Position numbers and translations under genes: made by a program. Below are positions 14,094-21,844 of a stretch of 30,047 nt of DNA, piece after piece. How positions within the stretch are numbered: the first letter of the stretch is position 1; each line of letters starts with the position of its first letter. The stretch is from an uncultured Collinsella sp. (GTDB lineage Bacteria > Actinomycetota > Coriobacteriia > Coriobacteriales > Coriobacteriaceae): NCBI GenBank assembly GCA_902461085.1, contig CABPWH010000022.1, positions 1 to 30,047 of the forward strand, given 5' to 3'. The notes below the pieces were generated by a model, which was given only the letters and a program-made list of their open reading frames with translations, was not told the DNA's origin and did not search any database.

Positions 14094-15560
14094 TTAGGCC
14101 CAATACGGAATATACCTTCGATATTTGGCGCCCGCATCCTCGTCCTCTTCCTTTATCAACGCCTCTTCCAGGCACTCTCTGATTAGACGAGACATCGCCA
14201 CCGTGTTTTTCTTTTCATCGGAAAGTCCAAAACGCTCTCGCAGTGACTGATTGCTCATCGACTCGCCTTGGGCGTACAAAAGACAAGCATGCCAGTACAC
14301 AGCATTTTTTCGTTCGCTTTTTTTCATTCGAGTATATGGGCAATCGCAATAGAGCGTCACGAGCGTTCCCAGCCCGCCCTCACTCTTGATAACCGGTGAA
14401 GGCATGCCGGCTTTTTCGAGCGAATCTACGATTAAATCCCAGCCCGTACCGCCTTCTTCGCAAAGATCCATTTGGCGCATGAGGGACGCCATCATCGAAT
14501 TGCGCGTTTTCGGCTGCGCGTTGAGCACGCGTTCTGCCGGAATAAGCGTTGTCCCGGGATTAGAAAACTCGATACGATTGTCGTAAATCGCAACAAGAGG
14601 CCCCGCCGTGTTGTCAGCGATGTCTTGATGGATCACGGCATTTGATAGCAGTTCGCGAATCGCCCTTTGGGGGTAGGCCGTCTGGATGCGTCGAAATGCG
14701 CCATCCAACGTCTCAACAGCCGGAATCATCGACATGATCAGTTGCTCAGCCTGCGGAAGCGCTAAAGCGTAACCCTTATCGATTTCAGTATCACCAATAA
14801 TGTCAAAGCTGCCTTTTCCCGCATATCGCACAATTCGCAGCATGCGTTTTCTGAGCTCCGGATAGCGAGAGAGCCTCTTTCCCACTAGAAGCATCCCCAA
14901 GCGCGTCATGCTATAACGGCCGTTGTCTTGGCGATGAATCAGCTCTTGCTCACAGAGAGCAAGAATTACTCCGTCCAGATCGACGGGTCTCCTCAATCTG
15001 CACAGCTCAAAATATGCATCAATATCCAGAATCTCGGCGACCTCTTGAGGCGTCAGATCGCTCTCAACTACAGCGAGCTCCGCGTTCCCCGCCTGCAAGC
15101 GACGCCACAGCTCCGCCTCTCGCGCACTACCAGGAAGCAGTTCTGCCGTCGAAGATCCCTCTCGGATGTAGGCGGTCTTATCAAAATAGACCGGCTGAGC
15201 GTTCGCGGCGTGCACTTTCAGCACCACAAAGTGCTTTGTCTCATGGTCAATAACCGCAAACTCGTAATTCGCATTGTTTGAGAGCGCAAGCTTGAGCCAC
15301 ATCAAAAGCTCTTGGTTTCCCTTGCCCTTTGCGTGATATGGGTTGAACTGGGTACCCACAAGCTCATGAGCATCGTCGCTCACGCCCCAGATCTTATAGG
15401 CATATGCACGGCCGCAGTAAGCGGCAGCGTTGGCAAGCGCAGAGATGTCACGCCCCGTTCTAACGGGGTCGCTATTACTCTCTTTAAACTCAAGCCACTC
15501 GGTTTCATCAGGATAGCCGATAAGTGAATAAATCAGCTCCATGCCATCTGCTTCACCCAT
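14094..15560 (-). CDS. AlbA_2 (Schlafen-like) domain, GHKL-type ATP-binding regulator
   Basis: A 488-residue protein of the family often annotated as a putative DNA-binding or ATP-dependent DNA helicase-like regulator. The N-terminal AlbA_2 domain contains ETEWLEFKESN, DISALANAAAYCGRAYAYKIWGV and YIREGSSTAEL. A mid region has winged-helix character. A GHKL/HATPase_c_4-like portion follows: RAIRELLSNAVIHQDI, YDNRIEFSNPGTTL and EEGGTGWDLIVDSLEKAG. The C-terminus resembles a helix-turn-helix (SNQSLRERFGLSDEKKNTVAMSRLIREC). In related proteins these are stress or defence-associated regulators; the function here is unknown. The start at 15560 has AAGGAGG upstream, and a longer frame is unlikely. 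Two palindromes upstream suggest regulation. It lies in the accessory region. Confidence 0.78.
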   Translation of the reverse strand: MGEADGMELIYSLIGYPDETEWLEFKESNSDPVRTGRDISALANAAAYCGRAYAYKIWGVSDDAHELVGTQFNPYHAKGKGNQELLMWLKLALSNNANYEFAVIDHETKHFVVLKVHAANAQPVYFDKTAYIREGSSTAELLPGSAREAELWRRLQAGNAELAVVESDLTPQEVAEILDIDAYFELCRLRRPVDLDGVILALCEQELIHRQDNGRYSMTRLGMLLVGKRLSRYPELRKRMLRIVRYAGKGSFDIIGDTEIDKGYALALPQAEQLIMSMIPAVETLDGAFRRIQTAYPQRAIRELLSNAVIHQDIADNTAGPLVAIYDNRIEFSNPGTTLIPAERVLNAQPKTRNSMMASLMRQMDLCEEGGTGWDLIVDSLEKAGMPSPVIKSEGGLGTLVTLYCDCPYTRMKKSERKNAVYWHACLLYAQGESMSNQSLRERFGLSDEKKNTVAMSRLIRECLEEALIKEEDEDAGAKYRRYIPYWA

Positions 15561-15580
15561 TGAGCCTGCCTCCTTGCGCT

Positions 15581-15631
15581 CATTTTGATAACAAAATGAT
15601 AAATAGACGACAAATAGAATTGTGCACAATT
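15581..15631 (-). promoter_or_regulatory. Two palindromes upstream of the AlbA_2 gene
   Basis: CATTTTG-ATAA-CAAAATG (15581-15598) lies directly upstream of the ribosome site, and a perfect 14-bp palindrome AATTGTGCACAATT lies at 15618-15631. Their spacing from the start fits operator positions, possibly autoregulatory. The cognate protein is unknown. Confidence 0.45.
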
Positions 15632-15951
15632 TGAAGCTGAAGGCCAAGTTTTTCTGGTCATTTTCCCAGATAATCTCAATGCTGGAAGCTTTGTTCTCTG
15701 CAAAAGAGTCGACTGCCGTAATTGACAGGCAAGAAGATATGGCTCCGATGTCAAAAGGAACTCAAGCAGCAGGGAATGTAATTAAACCAGCAACTATCGC
15801 CAAGCAAATGGGCGTTGTCCTTATCCAGCATCATGTCCTTCGAACAAATCGAGCGGCAGCGGCACAGCAACGAAAAACACAGCTGGCAAACAGTGGCGCA
15901 GCGGCACTCCATTTTTATGTATTTCTGAAATTTCCGAAAAAGCCAGAATCT
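15632..15951. other. 320-bp intergenic region without a recognisable gene
   Basis: AT-richer than neighbouring core genes. Short frames on both strands lack ribosome sites and family motifs. It may hold divergent promoters for the AlbA_2 gene and the Crp-like gene, or decayed coding sequence. Confidence 0.4.
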
Positions 15952-16014
15952 CATTAGCATTTGATAATGCCCCCCCCCGATGGCGTATCTTATTCTTGGT
16001 TAGCATTTGTTAAC
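15952..16014 (+). promoter_or_regulatory. Two Crp/Fnr-type palindromes upstream of the split regulator
   Basis: CATTAGCATTTGATAATG (15952-15969) and GTTAGCATTTGTTAAC (15999-16014) share the core TTAGCATTTGWTAA and are each imperfectly palindromic. Related sites occur at 21637-21654 and 22299-22316. The second lies about 25 bases upstream of the preferred GTG start, suggesting autoregulation. Confidence 0.5.
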
Positions 16015-16039
16015 GATATGTGCCCGTTGGAGCGATTCC

Positions 16040-16455
16040 GTGTCCCTGGATCCGAATTTTTTCTGTCAGTACGCCCCGTGCGACAACCAAAACCTATTAG
16101 CCGAGCTAGTGGCAATGGCTTCAATCCAGCAATTTCAAAAAAGAGAAATTATCCTTGAAATGGGTACCCAACAAAAATGGTTTTACCTTTTAAAACAGGG
16201 GGTAGCCTGTTCGTATTCTCTACAAAGCGATGGTTCGGAAATCACTGACTGCATAATGGCGGAGCCGGGCATGCCTGTAATGCCTAGCCCCGAGTTTGAC
16301 ATTCCATCCCCGACTTATATTGAAGCTTTAACAGACTGCACGCTCGTTCTTCTCAAGATAAGCGATGTTCAAAATAAAGCCCAATATAATCCAGGACTTG
16401 CAACTCTCATTAACCGATATCTATCAAGGGCTTGGCACGATCATTATAAAACCGA
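16040..16455 (+). pseudogene. Crp/Fnr-family regulator, 5' part (split by IS21-family element)
   Basis: The N-terminal cyclic-nucleotide-binding-like domain is encoded here: LAELVAMASIQQFQKREIILEMGTQQ, WFYLLKQGVACSYSLQSDGSEI and EALTDCTLVLLKISDV. The reading frame continues a few codons into the insertion element and ends at 16477, so the present product lacks the DNA-binding domain. If the element and one copy of the CCGA duplication are removed, the frame joins seamlessly to 18836-18986, restoring a helix-turn-helix and giving about 188 residues in total. The GTG at 16040 has GGAG seven bases upstream; a TTG at 16007 overlaps a palindrome and is less likely. The family senses small molecules or redox; the ligand here is unknown. 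Confidence 0.88.
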
Positions 16456-16562
16456 TGTTAGCGTCGGATTATTTTAGCCAAATATAGTCGGCCGAGATTG
16501 ACCAATCCCGGCCGACCCATTTTAGCCAACACGCCCGCATCTATGCCTTTCCTATCGCTTCC

Positions 16563-17390
16563 CTACATCCCCTCGGGCTGGATCCCCCTCACCTTCACCG
16601 CCTGGGGGACGGCCTCCACCGAGTAGGTGTCAAGCCCCCTGCCGCGGTAGCTCGGGCCCCGCATCACGAACACCGACGCCTTGTCGAACAGCCTGTCGAG
16701 GGCGCAGAGGAGCGTGTCGTCGCCCGTGAAGAACTCATCCCGCCCGCTCGGGGCGATGTTACTCGTAAGGACCATCGCGTTCGGCCCCTCCTTCTCGTAG
16801 CGCCTGTCGACGACATCGAAGAACAGGTCGGTGCACGGCCTGTCGTAGACACATCTCCCCACCTCGTCAACGATGAGGCACGACGGCTTGACGAGCGAGG
16901 AGACGACCCGCGAGGTGTTTCCCCGCTGGACGGCCTTCTGGAACCTGTCCCTGAGCTCGGTCGCCTTTATGTAGTAGGTCTTGAGCCCCCGCATGCAGCA
17001 CTCGCGCCCGTAGGCCTGCGCGAGGTGCGTCTTCCCTATGCCGCCGGGCCCGACGAAGGCGACGTTGCGGTGCGCGTAGAGGTCGGCCAGCGACGGGAGC
17101 TTGCCCAGCGCGGCCGCGTCCCGGCCCTGGATCCTGGAGAAGTCGAAACCCTCGAAGGTCTTGGGCTCGCGCCTGGGCAGCCTGCTCAGTCTCAGCAGCG
17201 TCTCGATGGAGGCGAGCCTCCTCTTCTCCGCAAGGTAGGAGAAGGTGGCTGCCACGGCGGCCATCTCCCCGTCGCCGAGGTCGAGGTCCGAGGCGAGGGT
17301 CGCGAGCTCCTCCGCCCCGACGGCGATCCCGAGCCTCGACGCGGCGTCGCTCGCGAGCTCGTAGGGGCTCGCCCCCGCGCCCGCCATCAT
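16563..17390 (-). CDS. istB: IS21-family helper ATPase IstB
   Basis: A 275-residue AAA+ ATPase related to DnaC that assists the IstA transposase in target selection. Walker A GPGGIGKT is at 114-121 and Walker B CLIVDEV has Asp175/Glu176. A sensor-like MVLTSNI follows, and LDRLFDKASVFVMRGPSYR near the end is typical of IstB. The ATG at 17390 overlaps the istA stop as ATGA, so translation is coupled. A much longer in-frame extension upstream overlaps istA and is a GC-rich artefact. The C-terminus ends about 107 bases from the left end of the element. Confidence 0.95.
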   Translation of the reverse strand: MMAGAGASPYELASDAASRLGIAVGAEELATLASDLDLGDGEMAAVAATFSYLAEKRRLASIETLLRLSRLPRREPKTFEGFDFSRIQGRDAAALGKLPSLADLYAHRNVAFVGPGGIGKTHLAQAYGRECCMRGLKTYYIKATELRDRFQKAVQRGNTSRVVSSLVKPSCLIVDEVGRCVYDRPCTDLFFDVVDRRYEKEGPNAMVLTSNIAPSGRDEFFTGDDTLLCALDRLFDKASVFVMRGPSYRGRGLDTYSVEAVPQAVKVRGIQPEGM

Positions 17391-18694
17391 TCGGCCCTCC
17401 CGAAGTCGAACCTCTCGAAACCGGGTTTCGTCCTGGGCGGGGCGATCTGCTCGACCACGGTCCCCACCGGCTGGGTCGGCAGCTCCTCGGGCTGCGCCGG
17501 CGATGTCTCCCACTGCCCCTCGCACCAGCTGTCGGCGCCGGCGCCGACGGCGTGGGCGACGAGCTCGCGGGAGAGGTCGTCGCTGTATATGTGCGCCACG
17601 CGCCCCTCCCGGTTCACCCTGCACTCGCGGCGGACGTACCAGTAGGGCACGCCGTAGCGGTGCCCCTCGAAGCTCACGAAGCCGTCGAAGGAGATCTTCC
17701 GGCGCGGGCACAGGTACCGCTCGACCTCGGCCGTGACCTCGAGCGGCCTGGTGTTCGCCGAGCACGCCGCCTCGTGCTCGCGCATCGGGACGCATGCCGC
17801 CGCGCGCCGCCAGCGGCCTCCCTGCTCGGCGCACCAGAGGGCGGCCTCCCGGTTGAGGGCGTCAAGGTCGGTGAAGGACCTTCCCGCGAGGAAGTTCCCC
17901 TTCACGAAGCGGACGAGCCTCTCCACCTTGCCCTTCGTATAGGGGTGGCGCGGCCTGCACAACCTGGTGCGGAAGCCGACGACGCCCATGAACTCGGCGT
18001 AGTCGGCCTGCCAGACGGGCCGGCCGTCGGCATCGCGGCGGACGACCACGCTCTTCATGTTGTCGGTGAGCACGGTCGCGGGCACGCCCAGCGCCGAGAA
18101 CGCGTGCAGCATCCCGATGAGGAGGTTCTCCTGGCGCGCGTTCGGGAAGAACTCGACGTGGGCGCTCCCGCAATGGTGGCAGACCATGGCGAAGCAGGCG
18201 ATCCGCGCCCGCTCCCCGCCGGGGCGCTCGACCGCGACGAAGCCCCAGTCCATCTGGTAGGCCTCTCCGGGCGCCGTCCTGAAGCGCTGGCCGCGGCAGC
18301 CCTGCGGGGCCGCCTGCCGCCTCTTCGCGGGCACGAGGTCCCGGTGCGCGGCGATGTAGGTCTTCACCGTTGTGAGGCCGCCGGCGTAGCCCTGGCCGAG
18401 CAGCCGCTCGAATATCACCTGCGAGTTGGTGACGCCCTTCCGCAGGAGGTCGTCCACCAGGCCGGTGTGGCCGGCGAGCACGCCCGGCGCGGTCCTCCTC
18501 CCGCTGTTCCCGTGGGGCAGGGCCCTGAACCCGTGGGCCCTGATCGTCCTCGCGCGGGAGCGGGTGAGCCCCGTCCTCCTGCAGAACTCAGCGAGGTTGC
18601 ATGTCTGCGGGTCGAACCCGTCGCCCTCCTCCGCGGCCATCTCCCGGAGCGCCGCGTCTATAATTTCCTGTAGGTCATCGTGTCTCTCGTTCAC
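17387..18694 (-). CDS. istA: IS21-family transposase IstA
   Basis: A 435-residue DDE transposase. An N-terminal helix-turn-helix region (LAEFCRRTGLTRSRARTIRAHGF) is followed by a retroviral-integrase-like core with probable catalytic Asp149 (YQMDWGFV), Asp211 (VLTDNMKS) and Glu258 (YTKGKVERLVRFVKG). It starts at a GTG (18694) with GGAGG upstream and ends overlapping istB. It cuts and joins the element ends with IstB. No frameshift or premature stop is visible, so the element may still be active. Its strong GC and codon bias differ from the flanking accessory genes, pointing to acquisition from another high-GC replicon or strain. Confidence 0.96.
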   Translation of the reverse strand: MNERHDDLQEIIDAALREMAAEEGDGFDPQTCNLAEFCRRTGLTRSRARTIRAHGFRALPHGNSGRRTAPGVLAGHTGLVDDLLRKGVTNSQVIFERLLGQGYAGGLTTVKTYIAAHRDLVPAKRRQAAPQGCRGQRFRTAPGEAYQMDWGFVAVERPGGERARIACFAMVCHHCGSAHVEFFPNARQENLLIGMLHAFSALGVPATVLTDNMKSVVVRRDADGRPVWQADYAEFMGVVGFRTRLCRPRHPYTKGKVERLVRFVKGNFLAGRSFTDLDALNREAALWCAEQGGRWRRAAACVPMREHEAACSANTRPLEVTAEVERYLCPRRKISFDGFVSFEGHRYGVPYWYVRRECRVNREGRVAHIYSDDLSRELVAHAVGAGADSWCEGQWETSPAQPEELPTQPVGTVVEQIAPPRTKPGFERFDFGRAE

Positions 18695-18831
18695 CTCAAT
18701 GGTCCTCCTAACGCCGGCGTGTTGGCACCACCAGCGTAGTGGCGGCGGGGAGGCACGGTGGCCATTATTCGGTGACCGGGATTGGTCAAAATTGTTTGAC
18801 TATTAGCGGCTAAAATCGCCCGGCGCTAACA

Positions 18832-18986
18832 CCGAATCCGCCCTTAGGCTGTTGCCGGCTCGTGACCGCTACAAATGGTTTCTCGAGGAGTATCCGGGGG
18901 TTATCGACAGGGTCCCCCATTCGCGCATCTCATCATTTTTGGGCATGTCACCAATTACGCTTTCACGCGTAAGGGCAAACATATAG
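18832..18986 (+). pseudogene. Crp/Fnr-family regulator, 3' part (split by IS21-family element)
   Basis: Read in the frame of the 5' part after the CCGA duplication, this encodes the C-terminal DNA-binding portion: SALRLLPARDRYKWFLEEYP, then GVIDRVPHSRISSFLGMSP and ITLSRVRANI, stopping at TAG 18984-18986. RISSFLGMSPITLSRVR is a typical Crp-type helix-turn-helix. The fragment has no start codon or ribosome site of its own. With the 5' part at 16040-16455 it completes one gene. Confidence 0.9.
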
Positions 18987-18996
18987 CAACGAGAAA

Positions 18997-19515
18997 CTAT
19001 TTCCTTTTACGTTTAATCTCAACGGTTATTGCTGAGCCGCATTCAGGACAAAAGTTGATCTCTCTACTGTATGCAATCCTACACTTCTTGCAATAACGCC
19101 ATATGTCGCCCATATCAATAGGACTAGCGCAATTTGTACAGAATTGAGCATCTATCTCATTTTTTGTACCGCAGCATTGGCATTCGATCTCATCGCAACA
19201 ATTGGGACGTTTTTTCATTGGAGGGACCGGACAAGGATGACGTCTAGGCACCAAATCTTCAATTTGGGCATAGCAGAGGCGCTGGCTCTCTTTGATGTTT
19301 ATCAGCATGCCGATTCGATGCTCAATACTCGACCGTATTTCATCTTCGCCCTCGCTTTTAACGATATCGTCGCATAACGCATCCACTAGAACCTGATAGT
19401 CATCTTCAAGTCTTCGCGCTTCTTCTTCAAGATCATAGATCAACTCAATGCGCGGCGTGGATCGTTCACCCGCATCAAGATGGAATGGCTCATGGTCAAC
19501 TGGCAGCAGTGGCAT
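18997..19515 (-). CDS. Double zinc-ribbon protein
   Basis: A 172-residue protein of unknown function. The N-terminal two-thirds is predicted helical and partly coiled-coil-like (LIYDLEEEARRLEDDYQVLV, IEHRIGMLINIKESQRL). The C-terminal part has two zinc ribbons, with Cys pairs at 112/115 and 126/129, then 142/145 and 156/159, followed by a basic tail IKRKRK. Such ribbons can bind nucleic acid or mediate protein contacts. AGGAGG lies five bases before the ATG. It begins 56 bases beyond the amber-extended frame of the membrane-protein gene on the same strand, so the two may share a transcript. Its stop is just 10 bases from the convergent regulator fragment. Confidence 0.65.
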   Translation of the reverse strand: MPLLPVDHEPFHLDAGERSTPRIELIYDLEEEARRLEDDYQVLVDALCDDIVKSEGEDEIRSSIEHRIGMLINIKESQRLCYAQIEDLVPRRHPCPVPPMKKRPNCCDEIECQCCGTKNEIDAQFCTNCASPIDMGDIWRYCKKCRIAYSREINFCPECGSAITVEIKRKRK

Positions 19516-19570
19516 ATTATCCTCCTCTTAGCTTGCTGGCTAACTATCGCAATCAATCACTAACCAGCCA

Positions 19571-19711
19571 TTATCGCCGAAAGGCGATGGCGTTCTGGTC
19601 CCCCACATGCAGCACCTCGGCAGATATAACAAGTCTCTGCGCCACAGCGACATCATCTGCCTTGTGTCGCGTATTAAGGTCTTTCATTTCATCCGCGTAA
19701 TCTCGACACAG
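19571..19711 (-). other. Open frame continuing in phase past the membrane-protein stop
   Basis: Directly after the TAG at 19712-19714, the same frame stays open for 46 codons (LCRDYADEMKDLNTRHKADD, then VAVAQRLVISAEVLHVG and DQNAIAFRR) to TAA. The composition looks protein-like and hydrophilic. It may be a lost tail, a readthrough product or a 38-residue gene starting at the internal Met; no strong ribosome site is present for the last. Confidence 0.45.
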
Positions 19712-20368
19712 CTACTTGCGGCCTCCGTTACGAATTTCCCAGTATTTAATGTCGTCCAACGTTTCTTGGATCCGATCCATCTTGGCATCACGCAATAAAT
19801 TATCAATCTCGTCACTGCAATCAGATCTTGTGCTTCTGCTCGATATTGACTGCGTCGTTCCTGAATCGGAGAACAGCTCGCTAAAGAACTCGCCCGGAGC
19901 TGCAACGATCGCCAAGAATCCCATTGACCAGAACAAGACACAAATCAGCCTTACAAACCAGCCATATCCGTTTTCAAAGGCAAATTGACCGCCAAAAATA
20001 ACCGCTCCGCAAAATGACGCAATGGGCATAAGCAGGTCTCCAATGAAATGCCCTGGACCGAACATAACGTAGCAAATATAAACTGAATAAGAGGGATTGA
20101 CGAAAACCATAATCGAGACTGCGCTCATAGCCGCCAACACCAATAGGGGACTCTTCCAGCACAGCGAACAAGTCAATACCACAAGCCCAAGATATACAAG
20201 CACTATCCAAAATGCGATGGTTGAGGTTTTGGGAGATTCCGCCCATTCGCCCCAAAAGCCCGACACAGCATACTGCGCCGCCGCCCCATTGGATGAAACG
20301 ACCGAAGCAATGTATACAACCATTGCTCCAAATATAAAAATTGCAATTAAATCGATTGCTTTTCTCAT
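19712..20368 (-). CDS. Multi-pass membrane protein of unknown function
   Basis: A 218-residue protein with about five hydrophobic segments: residues 5-25 (IDLIAIFIFGAMVVYIASVV), 50-70 (TIAFWIVLVYLGLVVLTCSL), 73-100, 103-125 (FIGDLLMPIASFCGAVIFGG) and 135-158 (FVRLICVLFWSMGFLAIVAA). A Ser-rich, charged cytoplasmic tail follows (TTQSISSRSTRSDCSDEIDNLLRDAKMDRIQETLDDI). I do not recognise a family. AGGGG lies four bases before the ATG. The frame ends in TAG, but an in-phase open frame of 46 codons follows immediately, so the protein may be truncated by a nonsense change. Neighbouring zinc-ribbon and small genes on the same strand suggest a poorly characterised accessory cluster. Confidence 0.6.
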   Translation of the reverse strand: MRKAIDLIAIFIFGAMVVYIASVVSSNGAAAQYAVSGFWGEWAESPKTSTIAFWIVLVYLGLVVLTCSLCWKSPLLVLAAMSAVSIMVFVNPSYSVYICYVMFGPGHFIGDLLMPIASFCGAVIFGGQFAFENGYGWFVRLICVLFWSMGFLAIVAAPGEFFSELFSDSGTTQSISSRSTRSDCSDEIDNLLRDAKMDRIQETLDDIKYWEIRNGGRK

Positions 20369-20785
20369 TTTACCCCTATCCGCAAATATCGCTTTTTTCT
20401 AGCGTCCTATAGTCTTTTGGCCGCTATTGGCTACTTTGTTTAGATTTCGGCCTCCAGCAGACATGGAAAAAGCCATACCCTAACGGCGCTCACGACAAAG
20501 ACCGCTTGCCCACATCAAGTCAAAATGAATCACGGTCAACCGAAGACAGTGACATACCCATATCCTTCGCTTGGCCTCTAGCATCGATCACTTGTCACTT
20601 AACCTAAGTCTTTCCAGAAGCCAATGGCAACCGGATAACGTTGGCTTGAAACTCGCTGACAAGATTAACGAAATCACCGGGTGTCCAAATTAAATCGGGC
20701 ACCCGGCTACCAGTATCCTTATATTTTTACGGCCCAGCCATGCATTTCAGTCATCAATAAACACCGTATCGCTATCTAATGCAGC
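20369..20785. other. 417-bp intergenic region with one hairpin
   Basis: No coding frame with a ribosome site is seen. A hairpin CCGGGTGTCC...GGGCACCCGG lies at 20677-20706 with a 10-base loop. It lacks a T tract but sits 80 bases past the minus-strand gene ending at 20786, so it may help end that transcript. Confidence 0.45.
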
Positions 20786-21112
20786 CTAGACTATGCTCCT
20801 AATTGCACCCTCCGCTTGGGACAGGAGCCCTTTCATCTTTTTCTTTTGCATCCACCCGTTAACGCCCGTCAAATCGGATTCACCCAAGAGAGCATCGCCC
20901 ATCCATCCCTCAAGCACAATTTCCCTTTCGCCAAAAGCAATCGTAAAATTGCGCTGCAGCATCAGTACGCCGTCGCCCTTCGACCAACAAGGTTCACCCT
21001 TAATTAGTTTCTGTTGAAAACCGGCGCCTTCAATGATGCTCTTCCAGATCTCTAAGACTCTTGGCGTATCAATTTGACCGTGCGCGCAAATCGTTACTGT
21101 TGTCCTCGGCAT
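20786..21112 (-). CDS. Small protein of unknown function
   Basis: A 108-residue protein starting MPRTTVTICAHGQID, with AAGGGG six bases upstream of the ATG; an in-frame extension upstream overlaps the preceding gene and is rejected. It is compact and soluble, with no signal peptide or membrane segment. Alternating strands and helices are suggested by VLMLQRNFTIAFGEREIVLEGWM, then GVNGWMQKKKMKGLLSQAEGAI. I do not recognise the family with certainty. It lies 13 bases downstream of a gene for a membrane protein with a zinc ribbon, so the two form an operon and probably act together. Confidence 0.55.
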   Translation of the reverse strand: MPRTTVTICAHGQIDTPRVLEIWKSIIEGAGFQQKLIKGEPCWSKGDGVLMLQRNFTIAFGEREIVLEGWMGDALLGESDLTGVNGWMQKKKMKGLLSQAEGAIRSIV

Positions 21113-21125
21113 CTCAAGCCCCTTC

Positions 21126-21461
21126 TTATTGACCCAACTCTTGACCACAGTTCGGACAGTGCTTTGCATCTCCTATGATTCGAGTTTGGCAATAAGGACA
21201 TACTTTGCCTTTGTTCCGTGTCGAATCAATATCAACAACATTCTTGGATGTATAGCGCACGCTTATAAATAGAAGCGCGCCAACAATCAGTAAAACAAAT
21301 CCGATTCCAATAATTGCCAAAACCGAAAGCTCCATGCTGGTAAGAGGAGATTTAAATGTATAACGATGAGATAGCATCGCTTTTGTTATAAGCCCGTAGA
21401 CCAGCGCAAAAAGCCCCAAGCCAAGTGACAGCAATGCAGCGGTTTCTTTTTTTGGTTTCAT
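21126..21461 (-). CDS. Two-TM membrane protein with C-terminal zinc ribbon
   Basis: A 111-residue protein starting MKPKKETAALLS. Two membrane segments at about 8-28 and 46-68 (SVLAIIGIGFVLLIVGALLF) are followed by a cytosolic linker and one zinc ribbon with Cys88/91 and Cys102/105 (CPYC...CPNCGQ). GGAGG lies nine bases before the ATG; an upstream in-frame extension is unsupported. It is the first gene of a two-gene operon with the small protein downstream. A Crp/Fnr-type palindrome lies about 180 bases upstream. Function is unknown. Confidence 0.62.
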   Translation of the reverse strand: MKPKKETAALLSLGLGLFALVYGLITKAMLSHRYTFKSPLTSMELSVLAIIGIGFVLLIVGALLFISVRYTSKNVVDIDSTRNKGKVCPYCQTRIIGDAKHCPNCGQELGQ

Positions 21462-21636
21462 TAGATCCACCCTCCAGTCAGGCAACCAACCCGTCAAATC
21501 TCGCAATCGACATGACTCCCACCGTTCAAATTTCTAGAAAACATGGTGGCTTTAATGCCATAGCCCTCGTTTGGGCTCGAAATCAAACACGAAATTATTT
21601 AGGCAAACTTTATTATCCACACTGGAAACAAACAGG

Positions 21637-21654
21637 CATTAGCATTTGATAACG
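21637..21654 (-). promoter_or_regulatory. Crp/Fnr-type palindrome upstream of zinc-ribbon operon
   Basis: CATTAGCATTTGATAACG, followed by CCCC. The first 16 of its 18 bases, and the C-run after it, match the site at 15952-15969 upstream of the split Crp-like gene. Confidence 0.45.
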
Positions 21655-21752
21655 CCCCTGCGGCATCTGAGCAACAACCGCACTAGTAGCAAACGGCTCA
21701 ATCTGAGCAAAAAGAGGATGCGGACTGGTGAACAATTTATACTTTGATGTGT

Positions 21753-21790
21753 GCCGGGCTCGTGACAATGATGTTTGTCACGAGCCCGGC
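21753..21790. terminator. Perfect 16-bp hairpin downstream of lipoprotein gene
   Basis: GCCGGGCTCGTGACAA pairs fully with its complement around a 6-base loop. Neither strand has a clear T tract, so it may act as a transcript 3'-end stabiliser rather than a classical terminator. It lies 54 bases past the stop at 21845. Confidence 0.55.
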
Positions 21791-21844
21791 ATGGTATTCA
21801 TCTATGGCATTCCCCATCTTCACACGGTCGGCGTGTCTTAGCTC

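Larger units (their letters stand above)
16456..18831 (-). mobile_element. Complete IS21-family insertion sequence
   Basis: The element is 2,376 bp. The ends begin TGTTAGCG and finish CGCTAACA. Aligned without gaps, the two termini share TGTTAGCGYCGG, ATTTTAGCC, ATAGTC and TTGACCAATCCCGG over nearly 60 positions. It is flanked by the direct repeat CCGA (16452-16455 and 18832-18835), matching the short duplications known for IS21 elements. The left end carries a second ATTTTAGCCAA copy near 16519, consistent with the multiple transposase-binding repeats of this family. It encodes istA and istB on the minus strand and is clearly more GC-rich than its surroundings. Both genes look intact, and the target frame is otherwise undamaged, suggesting a recent insertion. 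Confidence 0.95.

Noticed and set aside
15622..15957. Open frame in the gap before the Crp-like gene
   Set aside because: No ribosome site, no family motif and an opposing frame of similar length. It may be decayed sequence at most.
17391..17834. N-terminal extension of the IstB frame
   Set aside because: It overlaps istA and is Arg/Ala/Gly-rich. IstB normally starts at the ATGA overlap, giving the usual family length.
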